The notes: generated from the letters alone by a model not told the origin. Counted from the stretch's first letter, positions 36,480 through 46,112 are shown. The stretch: 64,000 bases of DNA from Prochlorococcus sp. MIT 1223 (GCF_034092465.1 NZ_CP139303.1:710865-774864), one strand, 5' to 3'. Program-made: numbers and translations.

Positions 36480-38231
36480 TCACTCTAATAACATACCACT
36501 AGAGGTTGATAAAGGTTTTGTCTTGTTGACGATAACTTGAAGACTATCTTTTAATTTTCTTAGTTTTTTGCTTTGCACAATTAATTTATAGTCATCTGTT
36601 AAGAGTATTTTGTAATTAACATTTTCACTATTTTTACTAGTTGGGAAATCAGTTCTTTGATGTGCTCCTCGACTCTCCTTCCTCGACAACGCTCCTAACA
36701 CTGTTGCCTCAGCAGACATCATGGAGGCTAGTAAATCGTAAGTTGAAATCAAATCACTGCAACCCTCACCATCTAATCTGACATCTAGATATTTCGCTTT
36801 CTCCTTTAATTCCTCAATTTTTTCTAAAGCAACTTGCAATGAATTATCTTCTCTTACTACACCACAATATTCCCACATTATTTCACCTAATTCATGTTGA
36901 AGTACTGATGAATAATATTTCCCACTTTTCATTAATTTATCAATATTTTTAGTTGCTTCTTGAATGATATGATTTGGCCTTGATACATACTCTTTATTTT
37001 GAGAATAAAGAGAAGCTGCTTTGCCAGCTCTTTTACCAAAAACTAATATCTCAGCTAAGGAATTTCCTCCTAGTCTATTTGCACCATGGAGACCTCCGGC
37101 AACCTCACCAACAGCATAGATTCCATTTATACAAGTAGAATGAGTAGTCGGCTCGACATCTATTCCTCCCATTGAATAATGAGAAGTCGGAGCAACTTCC
37201 ATTGGTGTTTCTGAGATATCAATGAATTGTTCATTGAGAAATAATCTATAAATGCGAGGTATTCTTTTAATTATATCTTCCTTATTCCTGTGTGTTATAT
37301 CTAAGAAAACTCCGCCATTCGGAGAGTTTCTTCCTGCTTTGATTTCTAAATAGTTTGCTATTGTTACTCTGTCCCTGGTAGATAGTTCCATCCTTTCCTT
37401 ATCGTAATTAATCATAAATCTTTCATTGTTACTATTTAATAATTTACCTCCTTCTCCTCTTACTGCTTCAGTAACTAATGTCCCTGCAATTTCATCAGGC
37501 TTTAATATTCCAGTAGGATGAAATTGAACCATTTCCATATCAACTAATTTACAACCCGCCTTTAAGGCAAGATAAAGGCCATCGCCAGTATTCTCTTTTT
37601 TTCGAGAGGAACTTCTTTTCCATATACCAGTATGTCCACCAGTTGCAATTACTACTGCATCTGCTAAATGAATTGATTTTTCAGCTGAATTCATATTGAA
37701 TGATATTGCTCCAAAGCATGTACCATCACTTACCAATAATTCTGTTACATATTGACTATCAACAATAGGAATATTTAGTGAATTTGCCTTATTTAATAAT
37801 GTATTTAAGATTGTTCTTCCAGTATAATCACCTGAGAAGCAGGTTCTTCTATAGGTATGGGCACCAAAAAATCTCTGGTCAAAATTACCATTATTTAATT
37901 TAGCGAAATCAGCTCCCCAGTCTTCTAACTCATTAACTAGATCCATAGACTCTTGGGCCATTATTTCGATAGATCTAGGGTCTCCTAATCCATAGCCTTC
38001 TAAAAAGGTATCCGCAAAATGTTGTTGCCATGAGTCTTCTTGATCAACATTCCCAAAAGCCGCATTAATTCCTCCCGCAGCCAAAGCAGTGTGAGCATCA
38101 ATTTTGGATCTTTTGCTTAAGACTTGAACAGATAGACCTCTTAGCTTTACCTCAATGGCTGATCTAAGTCCGGCTCCACCAGAGCCAATGACTAATACAT
38201 TATTTATTGTGGTGGTAAATTTATTTTCCAT
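36480..38231 (-). CDS. sdhA: Succinate dehydrogenase/fumarate reductase flavoprotein subunit
   Basis: A 583-residue FAD-dependent catalytic subunit that interconverts succinate and fumarate. VIGSGGAGLRSAIE near 14-27 binds FAD. The His at residue 47 in AHTALAAGGINAA is where SdhA/FrdA attach FAD covalently; aspartate oxidases lack it. Substrate-site blocks HPTG (near 249), EAVRGEGG (near 265), HYSMGG (near 354) and GANRLGGNSLAE (near 390) are intact. No iron-sulfur or membrane subunit is adjacent. It is a metabolic gene inside a glycan island and is read against its neighbours. Confidence 0.88.
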   Translation of the reverse strand: MENKFTTTINNVLVIGSGGAGLRSAIEVKLRGLSVQVLSKRSKIDAHTALAAGGINAAFGNVDQEDSWQQHFADTFLEGYGLGDPRSIEIMAQESMDLVNELEDWGADFAKLNNGNFDQRFFGAHTYRRTCFSGDYTGRTILNTLLNKANSLNIPIVDSQYVTELLVSDGTCFGAISFNMNSAEKSIHLADAVVIATGGHTGIWKRSSSRKKENTGDGLYLALKAGCKLVDMEMVQFHPTGILKPDEIAGTLVTEAVRGEGGKLLNSNNERFMINYDKERMELSTRDRVTIANYLEIKAGRNSPNGGVFLDITHRNKEDIIKRIPRIYRLFLNEQFIDISETPMEVAPTSHYSMGGIDVEPTTHSTCINGIYAVGEVAGGLHGANRLGGNSLAEILVFGKRAGKAASLYSQNKEYVSRPNHIIQEATKNIDKLMKSGKYYSSVLQHELGEIMWEYCGVVREDNSLQVALEKIEELKEKAKYLDVRLDGEGCSDLISTYDLLASMMSAEATVLGALSRKESRGAHQRTDFPTSKNSENVNYKILLTDDYKLIVQSKKLRKLKDSLQVIVNKTKPLSTSSGMLLE

Positions 38232-38427
38232 TTTAAATAAATGCTATAAACAACTTGAGGAAAAACAATCGGATTTGAATGAAAGATGCAAAGAAAATAA
38301 TAAGTATGGTAACATGAATTACCATTAGGTACATAGATGAAAGTAAATATAGAGATAATAAATTTATTTATTAATTTCAAGTGTATCTTCTTTAATTTAA
38401 GAATAATAAATTACAGTTAATTAATAG

Positions 38428-39462
38428 ATGAATAAAAATAAAAGCAAAATTGAATACGAAGAACCCATTCTAAGCAAAGATGAATTAGGGGCTGATCAAG
38501 TAAATACTGAAAATTATGTAACTGTATTTGATCATAAGTTCATAGCTCAAGGTCTCTGTCTCTATAATTCGTTAGTTAAAAATGAAGGGAAATTTATATT
38601 ATGGATAGTATGCGTTGATATAATTTGTTTTAATGAATTACAGGCTCTTGGACTAGAAAGTATAAATCTAATTAATTTAAAAGATGTCGAGACAGAAGAG
38701 TTACTTAGAGTAAAATCTTCAAGAAACAAAGTTGAATATATATGGACGCTAAGCCCTTTTGCTCCAAGATTTGTTTTCGAAGCTGATAAGTCCATCGAAA
38801 GAGTTACCTATATAGATGCTGATATGTTTTTTATAAAATCTCCGCAACCTATTTTCGAAGAGTTTAATAACAGTCGAAAAAGTGTTTTAATAACATCTCA
38901 TAGTTATTTATCAGAATATGATCAATCAGAGAAATCAGGAAAGTATTGCGTTCAATTTATAATCTTTAAACGCAATGAAAGTGAGCCAATAAGAAAATGG
39001 TGGGAGATAAGTTGTATTAATTGGTGTTACCAGTATGTTGAAGATAATAAGTTTGGTGATCAGAAATATCTGGATGAATTCCCGATAAGATTCAATGATA
39101 AGGTTCATATTTTAAATAAAGAATATTCTATTCAAGGGCCATGGAATGCAGCTAAGTTCTTAAGTAAAGATTGTATTTTATATCATTTTCATGGTCTAAG
39201 GCTTATAAATAACAGACCCGGTCTTATTCTTCTATCTAAAGGATATAAAATACCTCAAGAAACTTATTCGTATATTTATAGTAAGTATACATATTTATTA
39301 AATATATTATTTAATGAAGGTAGTTTCAAATGGAGAGGGCAAGTAAGCAAGGATAACATTACTCTTTTATGGATTAAGGAGATAATATTGTTTATTTTAA
39401 GCCCTTTGAAAATTTATAGGAAGCCTATTGTACCACGACACATTTACTACCAACTTAAGTAA
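38428..39462 (+). CDS. GT8-like glycosyltransferase
   Basis: A 344-residue protein with a GT-A nucleotide-diphospho-sugar transferase fold. FDHKFIAQGLCLYNSL near 35-50 resembles the opening helix of GT8-like enzymes, and the metal-binding DxD is in YIDADMFFIKSP near 127-138. FGDQKYLDEFP near 211 and the late His block LYHFHG near 251 fit an inverting or retaining sugar transferase seen in glycan clusters. It stands alone between the flavoprotein and rfbA. Donor and acceptor are unknown. Confidence 0.78.
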   Translation: MNKNKSKIEYEEPILSKDELGADQVNTENYVTVFDHKFIAQGLCLYNSLVKNEGKFILWIVCVDIICFNELQALGLESINLINLKDVETEELLRVKSSRNKVEYIWTLSPFAPRFVFEADKSIERVTYIDADMFFIKSPQPIFEEFNNSRKSVLITSHSYLSEYDQSEKSGKYCVQFIIFKRNESEPIRKWWEISCINWCYQYVEDNKFGDQKYLDEFPIRFNDKVHILNKEYSIQGPWNAAKFLSKDCILYHFHGLRLINNRPGLILLSKGYKIPQETYSYIYSKYTYLLNILFNEGSFKWRGQVSKDNITLLWIKEIILFILSPLKIYRKPIVPRHIYYQLK

Positions 39463-39489
39463 GTATCTCAATTAATGTGTATGAAGTAA

Positions 39490-40362
39490 TTATTTTTCCA
39501 GAAGTTGCATTAGATAGCTTGAGTAATCATTTGAGATAGAACTATTAGCAAGTTTAACAAGCTGAGAATCATTTATCCACCCATTTCTCCAAGATACTTC
39601 TTCAGGGCAGGCTATCTTAAACCCTTGTCTTAATTCTAAGGTTCTAATATATCCAGAAGCCTCATAGAGTGAATCAAATGTTCCAGTATCTAGCCAGGCC
39701 ATTCCCCTACCCATTAGCTCTACAGAGAGTTGATTGTCGTCAAGATATAAATTATTTAAGTCTGTTATTTCAAGCTCACCGCGACTTGACGGCTTAATTT
39801 GTTTTGACCTCTCAACAACAGTTGAATCATAGAAATAAAGTCCAGTTATTGCATAATTACTTTTAGGAAACTTTGGTTTTTCAGATAAACTTAAAACATT
39901 ACCATTGGAATTAAATTCAACTACTCCATATCTTTCTGGATCTTTTACTGGATAAGCTAGTACTTTTGCTCCTGTTCTCAATTTACTCATATCTAGTAAT
40001 TTTTGGATTAATCCATCTCCATGAAAAAGATTATCTCCAAGGATTAAAGCAACTGAATTACCATCCAAAAACTTTTCTCCAATCAAAAAAGAATCAACAA
40101 GGCCAACAGGGTTAACTTGTAACTTATAACTTATTGAAATTCCCCATTGCTCACCATTTTTGAGTAATTTCTCAAAGTAAACCTTATCTAAAGGATTAGT
40201 TATTAGCAAAATATCTTTAATTCCTGCAAGCATTAATGTACATAAAGGGTAGTAAATCATTGGCTTATCATATATTGGCAAAAGATGCTTATTTAAAACA
40301 TTAGTTAAAGGACGAAGTCGGGTACCTTTACCTCCTGCCAAGATTATACCTTTGCTTATCAT
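39490..40362 (-). CDS. rfbA: Glucose-1-phosphate thymidylyltransferase
   Basis: Forms dTDP-glucose from dTTP and glucose-1-phosphate, the first step to dTDP-rhamnose and other deoxysugars. The 290 residues start with GIILAGGKGTRLRPLT near 5-20, the nucleotide-binding signature. LPIYDKPMIYYPL near 28, ILGDNLFHGDG near 106 and GRGMAWLDTGTFDSL near 218 are typical. None of the other dTDP-rhamnose genes (rfbB, rfbC, rfbD) is recognised nearby, so they must be elsewhere or another pathway is fed. Confidence 0.93.
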   Translation of the reverse strand: MISKGIILAGGKGTRLRPLTNVLNKHLLPIYDKPMIYYPLCTLMLAGIKDILLITNPLDKVYFEKLLKNGEQWGISISYKLQVNPVGLVDSFLIGEKFLDGNSVALILGDNLFHGDGLIQKLLDMSKLRTGAKVLAYPVKDPERYGVVEFNSNGNVLSLSEKPKFPKSNYAITGLYFYDSTVVERSKQIKPSSRGELEITDLNNLYLDDNQLSVELMGRGMAWLDTGTFDSLYEASGYIRTLELRQGFKIACPEEVSWRNGWINDSQLVKLANSSISNDYSSYLMQLLEK

Positions 40363-40647
40363 GATATAAACTTATCCTTCTATATAAGATATTTATTATG
40401 TTAACATAAAAGAGTAGTCAGAACAAACCTATAGCAAGTTGATACGCTGGAAAGGTTATATAATTTTCAAAGTAATGCAAAAGTAATAATTTCAGTCAGA
40501 GGAGGCGTTAAGCCAATTAAAAATAAAAAATCTAACAAGAATAGGCAATAAATCTCTCATAAAAATTCAATCTAATTTGAATAAGTATAAAATCTATATA
40601 AGTATGATTGACTAATTAAATAGAGCATTTATTCTTTAATAAAAAGT
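40363..40647. other. 285-base AT-rich spacer upstream of rfbA
   Basis: Nothing coding is visible. The part next to 40362 should carry the rfbA promoter; AGAAGGA lies upstream of its ATG on the minus strand at longer than usual spacing. Confidence 0.4.
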
Positions 40648-40839
40648 TCAAATTAGGGCAAGATCTTCAAGAAATGAGCAACGGTATTTTCCTTCACATA
40701 ATTGATTTCCTGAGTGCGCATCTTTAGTTGATTCAGTTTGTTTGTATTTTAAATCTTTGATCCATTTCTCTACTTCTTCGTCTCCTAACTCTTCTGCATT
40801 TTGCCAATCAGCAAGTGCACCTTCTTTTTAATTAGTCAT
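40648..40839 (-). pseudogene. Small gene with in-frame stop at codon 4
   Basis: ATG at 40839 begins M-T-N, then TAA, then continues in the same frame for 59 codons to TGA at 40648-40650. The read-through protein includes KEGALADWQNAEELGDEE, then VEKWIKDLKYKQTESTKD, and ends CEGKYRCSFLEDLALI. The acidic, Trp-containing composition is clearly protein-like. One base change (for example CAA or AAA to TAA) explains the stop. A later start is possible, but no ATG, GTG or TTG occurs close after the stop. It resembles small cyanobacterial proteins of unknown role. Confidence 0.6.
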
Positions 40840-40840
40840 C

Positions 40841-40877
40841 TTTAACATAGAAAACCGATACGGTTTTCTATGTTAAA
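40841..40877. terminator. Perfect 16-bp hairpin downstream of tRNA-Ala
   Basis: TTTAACATAGAAAACC (40841-40856) pairs exactly with GGTTTTCTATGTTAAA (40862-40877) around the 5-base loop GATAC. It lies 38 bases after the 3' end of tRNA-Ala on the minus strand and just before the start of the broken small gene. It could end tRNA transcription, although no long U-run follows, or occlude the ribosome site of the small gene. Confidence 0.6.
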
Positions 40878-40915
40878 TAGTTCAGATCAATTGCTATACC
40901 TTTTCTAATCCTTGA

Positions 40916-40988
40916 TGGAGCCAAGCGGATTTGAACCGCTGACCCCCTGCATGCCATGCAGGTGCTCTACCAGCTGAGCTATGGCCCC
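40916..40988 (-). tRNA. tRNA-Ala (anticodon GGC)
   Basis: A complete 73-base cloverleaf on the minus strand. The acceptor arms GGGGCCA and TGGCTCC pair with the G3-U70 wobble that is the identity element of tRNA-Ala, and A is the discriminator. The D-arm has AGCTCAGCTGGTAGAGC. The anticodon stem CCTGC/GCAGG encloses loop ATGGCAT with anticodon GGC. The T-arm contains GGTTCAAATCC. CCA is not encoded. It is near the right edge of the polysaccharide island. Confidence 0.97.
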
Positions 40989-41475
40989 TTATTTGAGTTA
41001 CAACATTAATATAGCAAGTTATAGGAAACAATCTCCTTAGGATGAAATGACTTATTGATAAAATCAGACAGTTTTCTATAGTCGATAGTCTCCTTCTCAC
41101 TCAAATGTATTAATTTTGTAGTGAATTATATGCCAATAGCTTAAATGGCCTTGAGATCTACTTGATATGCAAACTAAACATACTTACTTTCTCAAAAAAA
41201 ATTTGGGACTAGAATTTGCGAATAATTAATTATTATATTATAAATTAAAGATGAGTAATATGAATTTTCTAATATTTTAAAGTAATGATTTTAATCAAAC
41301 AACTATTTTGGTTTAAATATTTCTAGTTATATGTCGTCATAAAATCGGATTAAGGGTTAAATTATATAAACAACTGCAATTAAAAGACTTTGAACTTTAT
41401 ATCCATGAAAATATAGAGATAATTCTTCTAAGACTTACTACATGTTAAAATAGAATAATAATCTGAGAGCATTGA
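40989..41475. other. 487-base AT-rich spacer after tRNA-Ala
   Basis: No coding frame or strong hairpin is seen. The AATATA at 41008-41013 reads TATATT on the minus strand about 20 bases before the tRNA and may be its -10 box. The rest is very AT-rich, similar to the island and unlike the core block that starts at lexA. Confidence 0.45.
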
Positions 41476-42330
41476 ATGAAAAACTTAAATATAAAGGCAA
41501 TAGCAAAAGCTATTGTATATAAAAACTCATTAATAAAAACAATAGTATTATTTTTCTGGAAAAGGAAATTTGCCTATAGTTATTATAATAAAAAGCTTTC
41601 TTTAATAAATAAATGGGCCATAAAAGATAATGAATTGTCAAACTTCTACTATGACTTAGAAGAATTAAACAAAGATTACCTTGCTAATACTATTTCAATT
41701 ATAACAGGAGTTAGCTATGATCAGATATACACATACTTTAATGAGTTATTAAAAGACAAAGAACTTTTTACTTCTATTAACAACTCTCTTAAACAAATAT
41801 CTGAATATGGAAAAGATATTAAATTTGCTTATGGCAGAAGGATTGGCTGGTATGCATTTACAAGAATTTTAAAACCTAAGCTCTTAGTTGAAACAGGAGT
41901 GGACCATGGAATCGGGTCATGTGTGTTAACTAGTGCTTTACTAAGGAACAAAGCTGAGGGATTTGAAGGTAAATATATTGGCACAGATATAAATCCAAAT
42001 GCTGGAAGATTACTTGTGGAGCCTTATTCATCCATAGGGGAAATAATATATGGAGACTCTTTAGAATCTTTAGCTGCAATCGAAAATAATATAGATTTAT
42101 TTATAAATGATAGCGATCATAGTGCCGAATATGAATATAGTGAGTATTTACAAATTCAACAAAAACTTTCCAGAGAGTCAATAATACTTGGAGATAATTC
42201 ACATGTTACAGACTGTCTCTCTAGATTTTCAAAAAAGCTAAATCGTAGTTTTCTTTTCTTTCAAGAAAAGCCAAAAAATCACTGGTACCCTGGAGCTGGA
42301 ATTGGTATATCTTTCAATAAAAATATCTAA
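41476..42330 (+). CDS. Methyltransferase-like protein (Methyltransf_24 type)
   Basis: A 284-residue protein with a C-terminal class I methyltransferase-type domain. PKLLVETGVDHGIGSCVL near 136-153 is the SAM-binding start, GKYIGTDINPNAG near 169 is motif post-I, and DLFINDSDHSAEYEYSEY near 212-229 matches the acidic motif of enzymes acting on sugars such as cephalosporin hydroxylase-like or macrocin-type methyltransferases. The N-terminus is basic and helical. It ends the island, 104 bases before the convergent lexA. Substrate unknown. Confidence 0.7.
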   Translation: MKNLNIKAIAKAIVYKNSLIKTIVLFFWKRKFAYSYYNKKLSLINKWAIKDNELSNFYYDLEELNKDYLANTISIITGVSYDQIYTYFNELLKDKELFTSINNSLKQISEYGKDIKFAYGRRIGWYAFTRILKPKLLVETGVDHGIGSCVLTSALLRNKAEGFEGKYIGTDINPNAGRLLVEPYSSIGEIIYGDSLESLAAIENNIDLFINDSDHSAEYEYSEYLQIQQKLSRESIILGDNSHVTDCLSRFSKKLNRSFLFFQEKPKNHWYPGAGIGISFNKNI

Positions 42331-42434
42331 AAATTAATTCGAACAAATCTTATCTTAGTGAATTTAAAATTCAATTACTATTGAAAATACTAACTCTTGT
42401 TTTTTTTACTTTAATCATCTATATATTCCAAAAT

Positions 42435-43052
42435 TTATGAATGAGTCTTTCTCCAAACGGCCAATAATTTTCCTTGTATTTGCACCTGTGTTGCATCTAT
42501 TTCAATAGGTTCATACAAAGGATTAGCAGCCTCCAATCTGACTAAAGGGCCTTCCCTATAAAAATGTTTTAGGGTTGTACCTGAACCAGGGACCATTGCG
42601 CTCACGACAATTCCGTTTCTTAATCGAGAAGGATCATGAACTGGCTCCATCAAAACCTGATCTCCATCAGCAATAAAAGAATCAATCATTGAATCACCAT
42701 TGACTGTTAGAGCAAACAATCCTTTTGTTTGAAGTACAGATGTTAAGTCAAGGGTCTCCTGTACATCATCAAAAGTTTCAACTAATCCACCAGCAGCTAC
42801 TGAACCTAAAACAGGGATACCTGAAGAAAAGATGTCTCCCAAAAGTTGCAAAGTTCTAGCTTGTCCTTCTTTCCAGGTAATCCACCCTTTTTCCTGAAGA
42901 TGCCTCAATCTGCTTTGGATCGGTGCTGGGGACCTTAGCCCCATTGCCTGCATCATTTGCCGAATAGAGGGGCTATGATGATTGGTTCCTATGTATTCAG
43001 AAAGCCAGCTATATAGCTCTTCCTGCGCTGGGGTTAATGGTTCTTCTGACAT
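42435..43052 (-). CDS. lexA: LexA repressor
   Basis: Transcriptional repressor with self-cleaving C-terminal domain. The N-terminal winged helix (LTPAQEELYSWLSEY at 6-20, SPSIRQMMQAMGLRSPAPIQ) recognises DNA. The cleavage site Ala-Gly is in VAAGG near 81. The catalytic Ser is in GDSMIDSF near 121 and the Lys in TTLKHF near 160. The ATG at 43052 gives 205 residues, the family length. An upstream ATG at 43085 lies inside a LexA-like operator, so it was rejected. In some cyanobacteria LexA controls carbon or redox genes rather than SOS. Confidence 0.93.
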   Translation of the reverse strand: MSEEPLTPAQEELYSWLSEYIGTNHHSPSIRQMMQAMGLRSPAPIQSRLRHLQEKGWITWKEGQARTLQLLGDIFSSGIPVLGSVAAGGLVETFDDVQETLDLTSVLQTKGLFALTVNGDSMIDSFIADGDQVLMEPVHDPSRLRNGIVVSAMVPGSGTTLKHFYREGPLVRLEAANPLYEPIEIDATQVQIQGKLLAVWRKTHS

Positions 43053-43078
43053 TGGAAATAAAGGCTCTTTTGCGTCCC

Positions 43079-43092
43079 AATACATATGTACC
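43079..43092 (-). promoter_or_regulatory. Probable LexA operator
   Basis: On the minus strand GGTACATATGTATT matches the cyanobacterial LexA box RGTACNNNDGTWCB with one mismatch (T for C at position 13). It is 26 bases upstream of the chosen lexA start and fits autorepression. It overlaps the alternative upstream ATG. Confidence 0.6.
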
Positions 43093-43116
43093 TATCATAT
43101 CTGTTTAGCGCAAGTG

Positions 43117-44073
43117 CTATAACCCTCCAAGTAGCGCCGCTAAAAGAGCTTGTTGTATATGCAAGCGATTTTCTGCCTGACTAAATATTCGACTTTGATT
43201 GCTTTCTATCACTCCATTTGTAATCTCTTCTCCTCTATGCGCAGGCAAGCAATGAAGAACTATTGCATTTTTATTAGCTTTGCATAGCAATTCTTCATTA
43301 AGGCAAAAATCTGCAAATAATTTTCGCCTTTGAATTTGTTCTTTTTCCTGCCCCATGGAAGCCCAAACATCAGTATAAATTGCATTTACACCTTTAACTG
43401 CATCCCTTGGATCATTGGTGATTTCAATAGTTGAGCCAGGTAAAGCTAGTGAGCGAGCTTTTGCTAAAAAAGAATCCTTCGGTTCAAACCCTACTGGGGT
43501 AGCGATTCGTACATTCACACCTAACAGGGATCCACAAATCATTAAAGAATTTGCAACATTATTTCCATCACCTACATATGCAATAGTTTGACCTTTAAGT
43601 TCTCCGAACTCCTCCTTAATTGTTAGGTAATCAGCCAATGCCTGACAAGGATGTTCCGAGTCTGTTAAAGCATTGATAACTGGTACAGAGGACCAAAAAG
43701 CGTAATTATTTATCTCTTGTTGAGCAAAAGTTCTTATAGCTAAAACATCGCAGTAGCGACTAAGAACCCTTGCGGTATCTTCCAAAGGTTCCCCTCTTCC
43801 AACTTGAGAGATTTGTGGATTTAAATCTATAGTCTGACCACCTAATCTTGCCATTGCCACTTGAAAACTAACTCTTGTTCGTGTAGAGGCTTTACTAAAG
43901 ATCAATCCCAGCACCCTATTGCCAAGGTCTATTCTTCTATCACCATTTTTTAGTTGAGTAGCAAGATCAAAAAGGGCATTTATTTGATCTTGAGTTAAGT
44001 CAGATGAAGATAAAAAGTTATTACCTTTTAAAGGGCTTAATTTTGAGGCTACTCCGCCGGCAACTGACTCCAT
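43117..44073 (-). CDS. argF: Ornithine carbamoyltransferase
   Basis: Forms citrulline from ornithine and carbamoyl phosphate in arginine synthesis; cytosolic trimer. The 318-residue length fits. The carbamoyl-phosphate loop SKASTRTRVSF is near 61-71, HPCQALADYLT near 141, and the ornithine-site block HCLPAHRGEE near 279. The N-terminal FLSSSDLTQDQINALFDLA is typical. It lies 64 bases upstream of the lexA start, in the same direction. Confidence 0.96.
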   Translation of the reverse strand: MESVAGGVASKLSPLKGNNFLSSSDLTQDQINALFDLATQLKNGDRRIDLGNRVLGLIFSKASTRTRVSFQVAMARLGGQTIDLNPQISQVGRGEPLEDTARVLSRYCDVLAIRTFAQQEINNYAFWSSVPVINALTDSEHPCQALADYLTIKEEFGELKGQTIAYVGDGNNVANSLMICGSLLGVNVRIATPVGFEPKDSFLAKARSLALPGSTIEITNDPRDAVKGVNAIYTDVWASMGQEKEQIQRRKLFADFCLNEELLCKANKNAIVLHCLPAHRGEEITNGVIESNQSRIFSQAENRLHIQQALLAALLGGL

Positions 44074-44147
44074 AAAGCAAGTCCTAAAGATCCTTTATGA
44101 AACATCAAGAGTGTTGTCGTCAAGTATCAAAAAAAAATATTTATTTT

Positions 44148-46007
44148 TCAAGGCATTGAAGAAGAATCAAGCATTTGCTTTAAATCCTCTCCCTCAATCA
44201 CTTCTTTCTCAAGAATTTGTTTAGAAATACTTTCTAATAATGGCAAATTATTTCTAAGGATTTTCAAAGCATTTTCATGAGCTTCATCAACAATACTTCT
44301 TACTTCCTTATCTATTGCTTGAGCTGTAGCGTCACTTAGTTCTCGTCTAGGATTATTGTTACCCCCTAAAAATCTTCCACCTCCCTGCTTGTCATAAGCT
44401 AAAGGCCCTAATATCTCACTCATTCCATAAGTACCCACCATTTGTTCGGCTAAGTCAGTAGCTCTTTGCAAATCATTTGAAGCTCCAGTAGTTATCTTCC
44501 CAAAGACAATTTCTTCAGCTGATCTACCTCCCAATAAAGTTGCTATTTGTCCTTGCAATTCTTCCTTAGAGTTTAAAAATCTTTCTTCAGTGGGTAACTG
44601 CAAAGTATATCCAAGTGCACTCATCCCCCTTGGAACAATTGAAATTTTCGCTACTTTGCTCCCACCAGGCATCAAATGACCAACAATTGCATGACCAACT
44701 TCGTGATATGCAACTACTTTTTTTTCGTCATCTTGTAAAACTCTACTTTTCTTCTCCAGTCCAGCTACAACTCTCTCTATCGCTTCGTTCAAGTCACGTT
44801 GTTCAACAGATGTTCTCTTAGCTCTTGCAGCCAACAAGGCAGCCTCATTTACCATATTTGCCAAATCTGCTCCTGCAAATCCACTGGTTGCCTGTGCTAC
44901 TTGATCTAAGTCAATTTTCTCAGCAAGTTTTACTTTCTTTGTATAAATTTCAAGAATGGTTTTACGTCCAGAAAGATCAGGTCGGTCTACTAAAACCTGT
45001 CGATCAAAACGACCAGGTCTTAGAAGAGCTGCATCCAAAACTTCTGGTTGGTTGGTTGCGGCTAAAACTATTACAGGTTTATCTGTCGAAGCAAATCCGT
45101 CCATCTCTGTCAAAAGTTGATTAAGAGTTTGTTCTCTTTCATCGTTTCCTCCAACTACTCCCATAGAGCCAGAACGACTTTTCCCAATTGCATCAAGCTC
45201 GTCTATAAAAATTATGCAAGGTGCTTTCTTTTTTGCTTGTTCAAATAAGTCTCTTACTCTTGCAGCTCCTGCTCCAACAAATAATTCAACAAATTCTGAG
45301 CCTGAAATGATAAAGAAAGGAACTTCTGCTTCTCCTGCTACAGCTTTTGAAAGAAGTGTTTTACCTGTACCTGGAGGTCCTACTAATAGAACGCCTTTTG
45401 GAATACGGGCACCAATCTCTGTATATCTTTCTGGTTTCTTTAGGAAATCAACTATTTCAGTTAATTCGTCCTTAGCTTCATCTACTCCAGCAACATCTGC
45501 AAAAGTCACCCTTGACTCTTCATCTGGGACATAAACCTTCGCTTTACTTTTAGTAAAACTTAGAGCACCTTGTGCTCCCCCACCACCCATACTCCTTCTT
45601 GCAAAAAACTGTAGAACAAGAATAAAGATCAAAGGAGGTACAACCCAGCTAAGGATTGTGGTAAAAATATTTGGTTTTTTAGGCGGAGCAGCAGCAAATT
45701 CAACACCCTTACTCTCAAGTCTCTGAGGTAAGTCCATATCAAATATAGGAGTAGTTGCAAGCACTGAAGGTGCTCCTTCTTGTGGAGCAGAAAGCTCGTA
45801 CCGAATTTGATCTTGAGTTATATAGGCTCTTTTTACTTCTCCATCATTAACTTGATCTATAAAAAGTGAATAAGGTACTCTTGGTACCTGCATATTTTGA
45901 TTCGGGAAAAAGCTGCTAAACAGCAATAAAGCACCAAAACCTATTAAAACTAAATTAATAATTCCAAATCGCCGATTCGGTTGATTTTCGTCCTGACGAA
46001 TCGGCAT
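44148..46007 (-). CDS. ftsH: ATP-dependent zinc metalloprotease FtsH
   Basis: Membrane AAA protease that removes damaged membrane proteins; in cyanobacteria some FtsH proteins repair photosystem II. The 619 residues contain membrane helices near 15-33 and 112-135, Walker A GPPGTGKT near 207-214, Walker [12 protein letters not shown] near 264, the second region of homology LRPGRFDRQ near 328, and the zinc site HEVGH near 431-435. It is one of several FtsH paralogues expected in such genomes; the numbered paralogue cannot be assigned here. Confidence 0.96.
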   Translation of the reverse strand: MPIRQDENQPNRRFGIINLVLIGFGALLLFSSFFPNQNMQVPRVPYSLFIDQVNDGEVKRAYITQDQIRYELSAPQEGAPSVLATTPIFDMDLPQRLESKGVEFAAAPPKKPNIFTTILSWVVPPLIFILVLQFFARRSMGGGGAQGALSFTKSKAKVYVPDEESRVTFADVAGVDEAKDELTEIVDFLKKPERYTEIGARIPKGVLLVGPPGTGKTLLSKAVAGEAEVPFFIISGSEFVELFVGAGAARVRDLFEQAKKKAPCIIFIDELDAIGKSRSGSMGVVGGNDEREQTLNQLLTEMDGFASTDKPVIVLAATNQPEVLDAALLRPGRFDRQVLVDRPDLSGRKTILEIYTKKVKLAEKIDLDQVAQATSGFAGADLANMVNEAALLAARAKRTSVEQRDLNEAIERVVAGLEKKSRVLQDDEKKVVAYHEVGHAIVGHLMPGGSKVAKISIVPRGMSALGYTLQLPTEERFLNSKEELQGQIATLLGGRSAEEIVFGKITTGASNDLQRATDLAEQMVGTYGMSEILGPLAYDKQGGGRFLGGNNNPRRELSDATAQAIDKEVRSIVDEAHENALKILRNNLPLLESISKQILEKEVIEGEDLKQMLDSSSMP

Positions 46008-46112
46008 TGTCTTATCATGTGATTTAGATTCTAAATTTAACTAATTTTCGCCAGAAACGTTTGTCTAAAATTACGTAAGAACCGAACGCAATAAATGAAT
46101 GGAGAACAATCG

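Noticed and set aside
36480-38231. Calling the flavoprotein L-aspartate oxidase (nadB)
   Set aside because: The histidine for covalent FAD and the SdhA-type substrate blocks are present, which favours succinate dehydrogenase/fumarate reductase.
40894-41100. A 68-codon minus-strand open frame containing GHSSAGRAPAWHAGGQRFKS
   Set aside because: It is the translation of the tRNA-Ala gene. This peptide is a well-known false gene produced by tRNA sequences.
44615-45534. Three plus-strand open frames opposite ftsH
   Set aside because: They are antisense shadows of a fully conserved ftsH gene and have low-complexity content.
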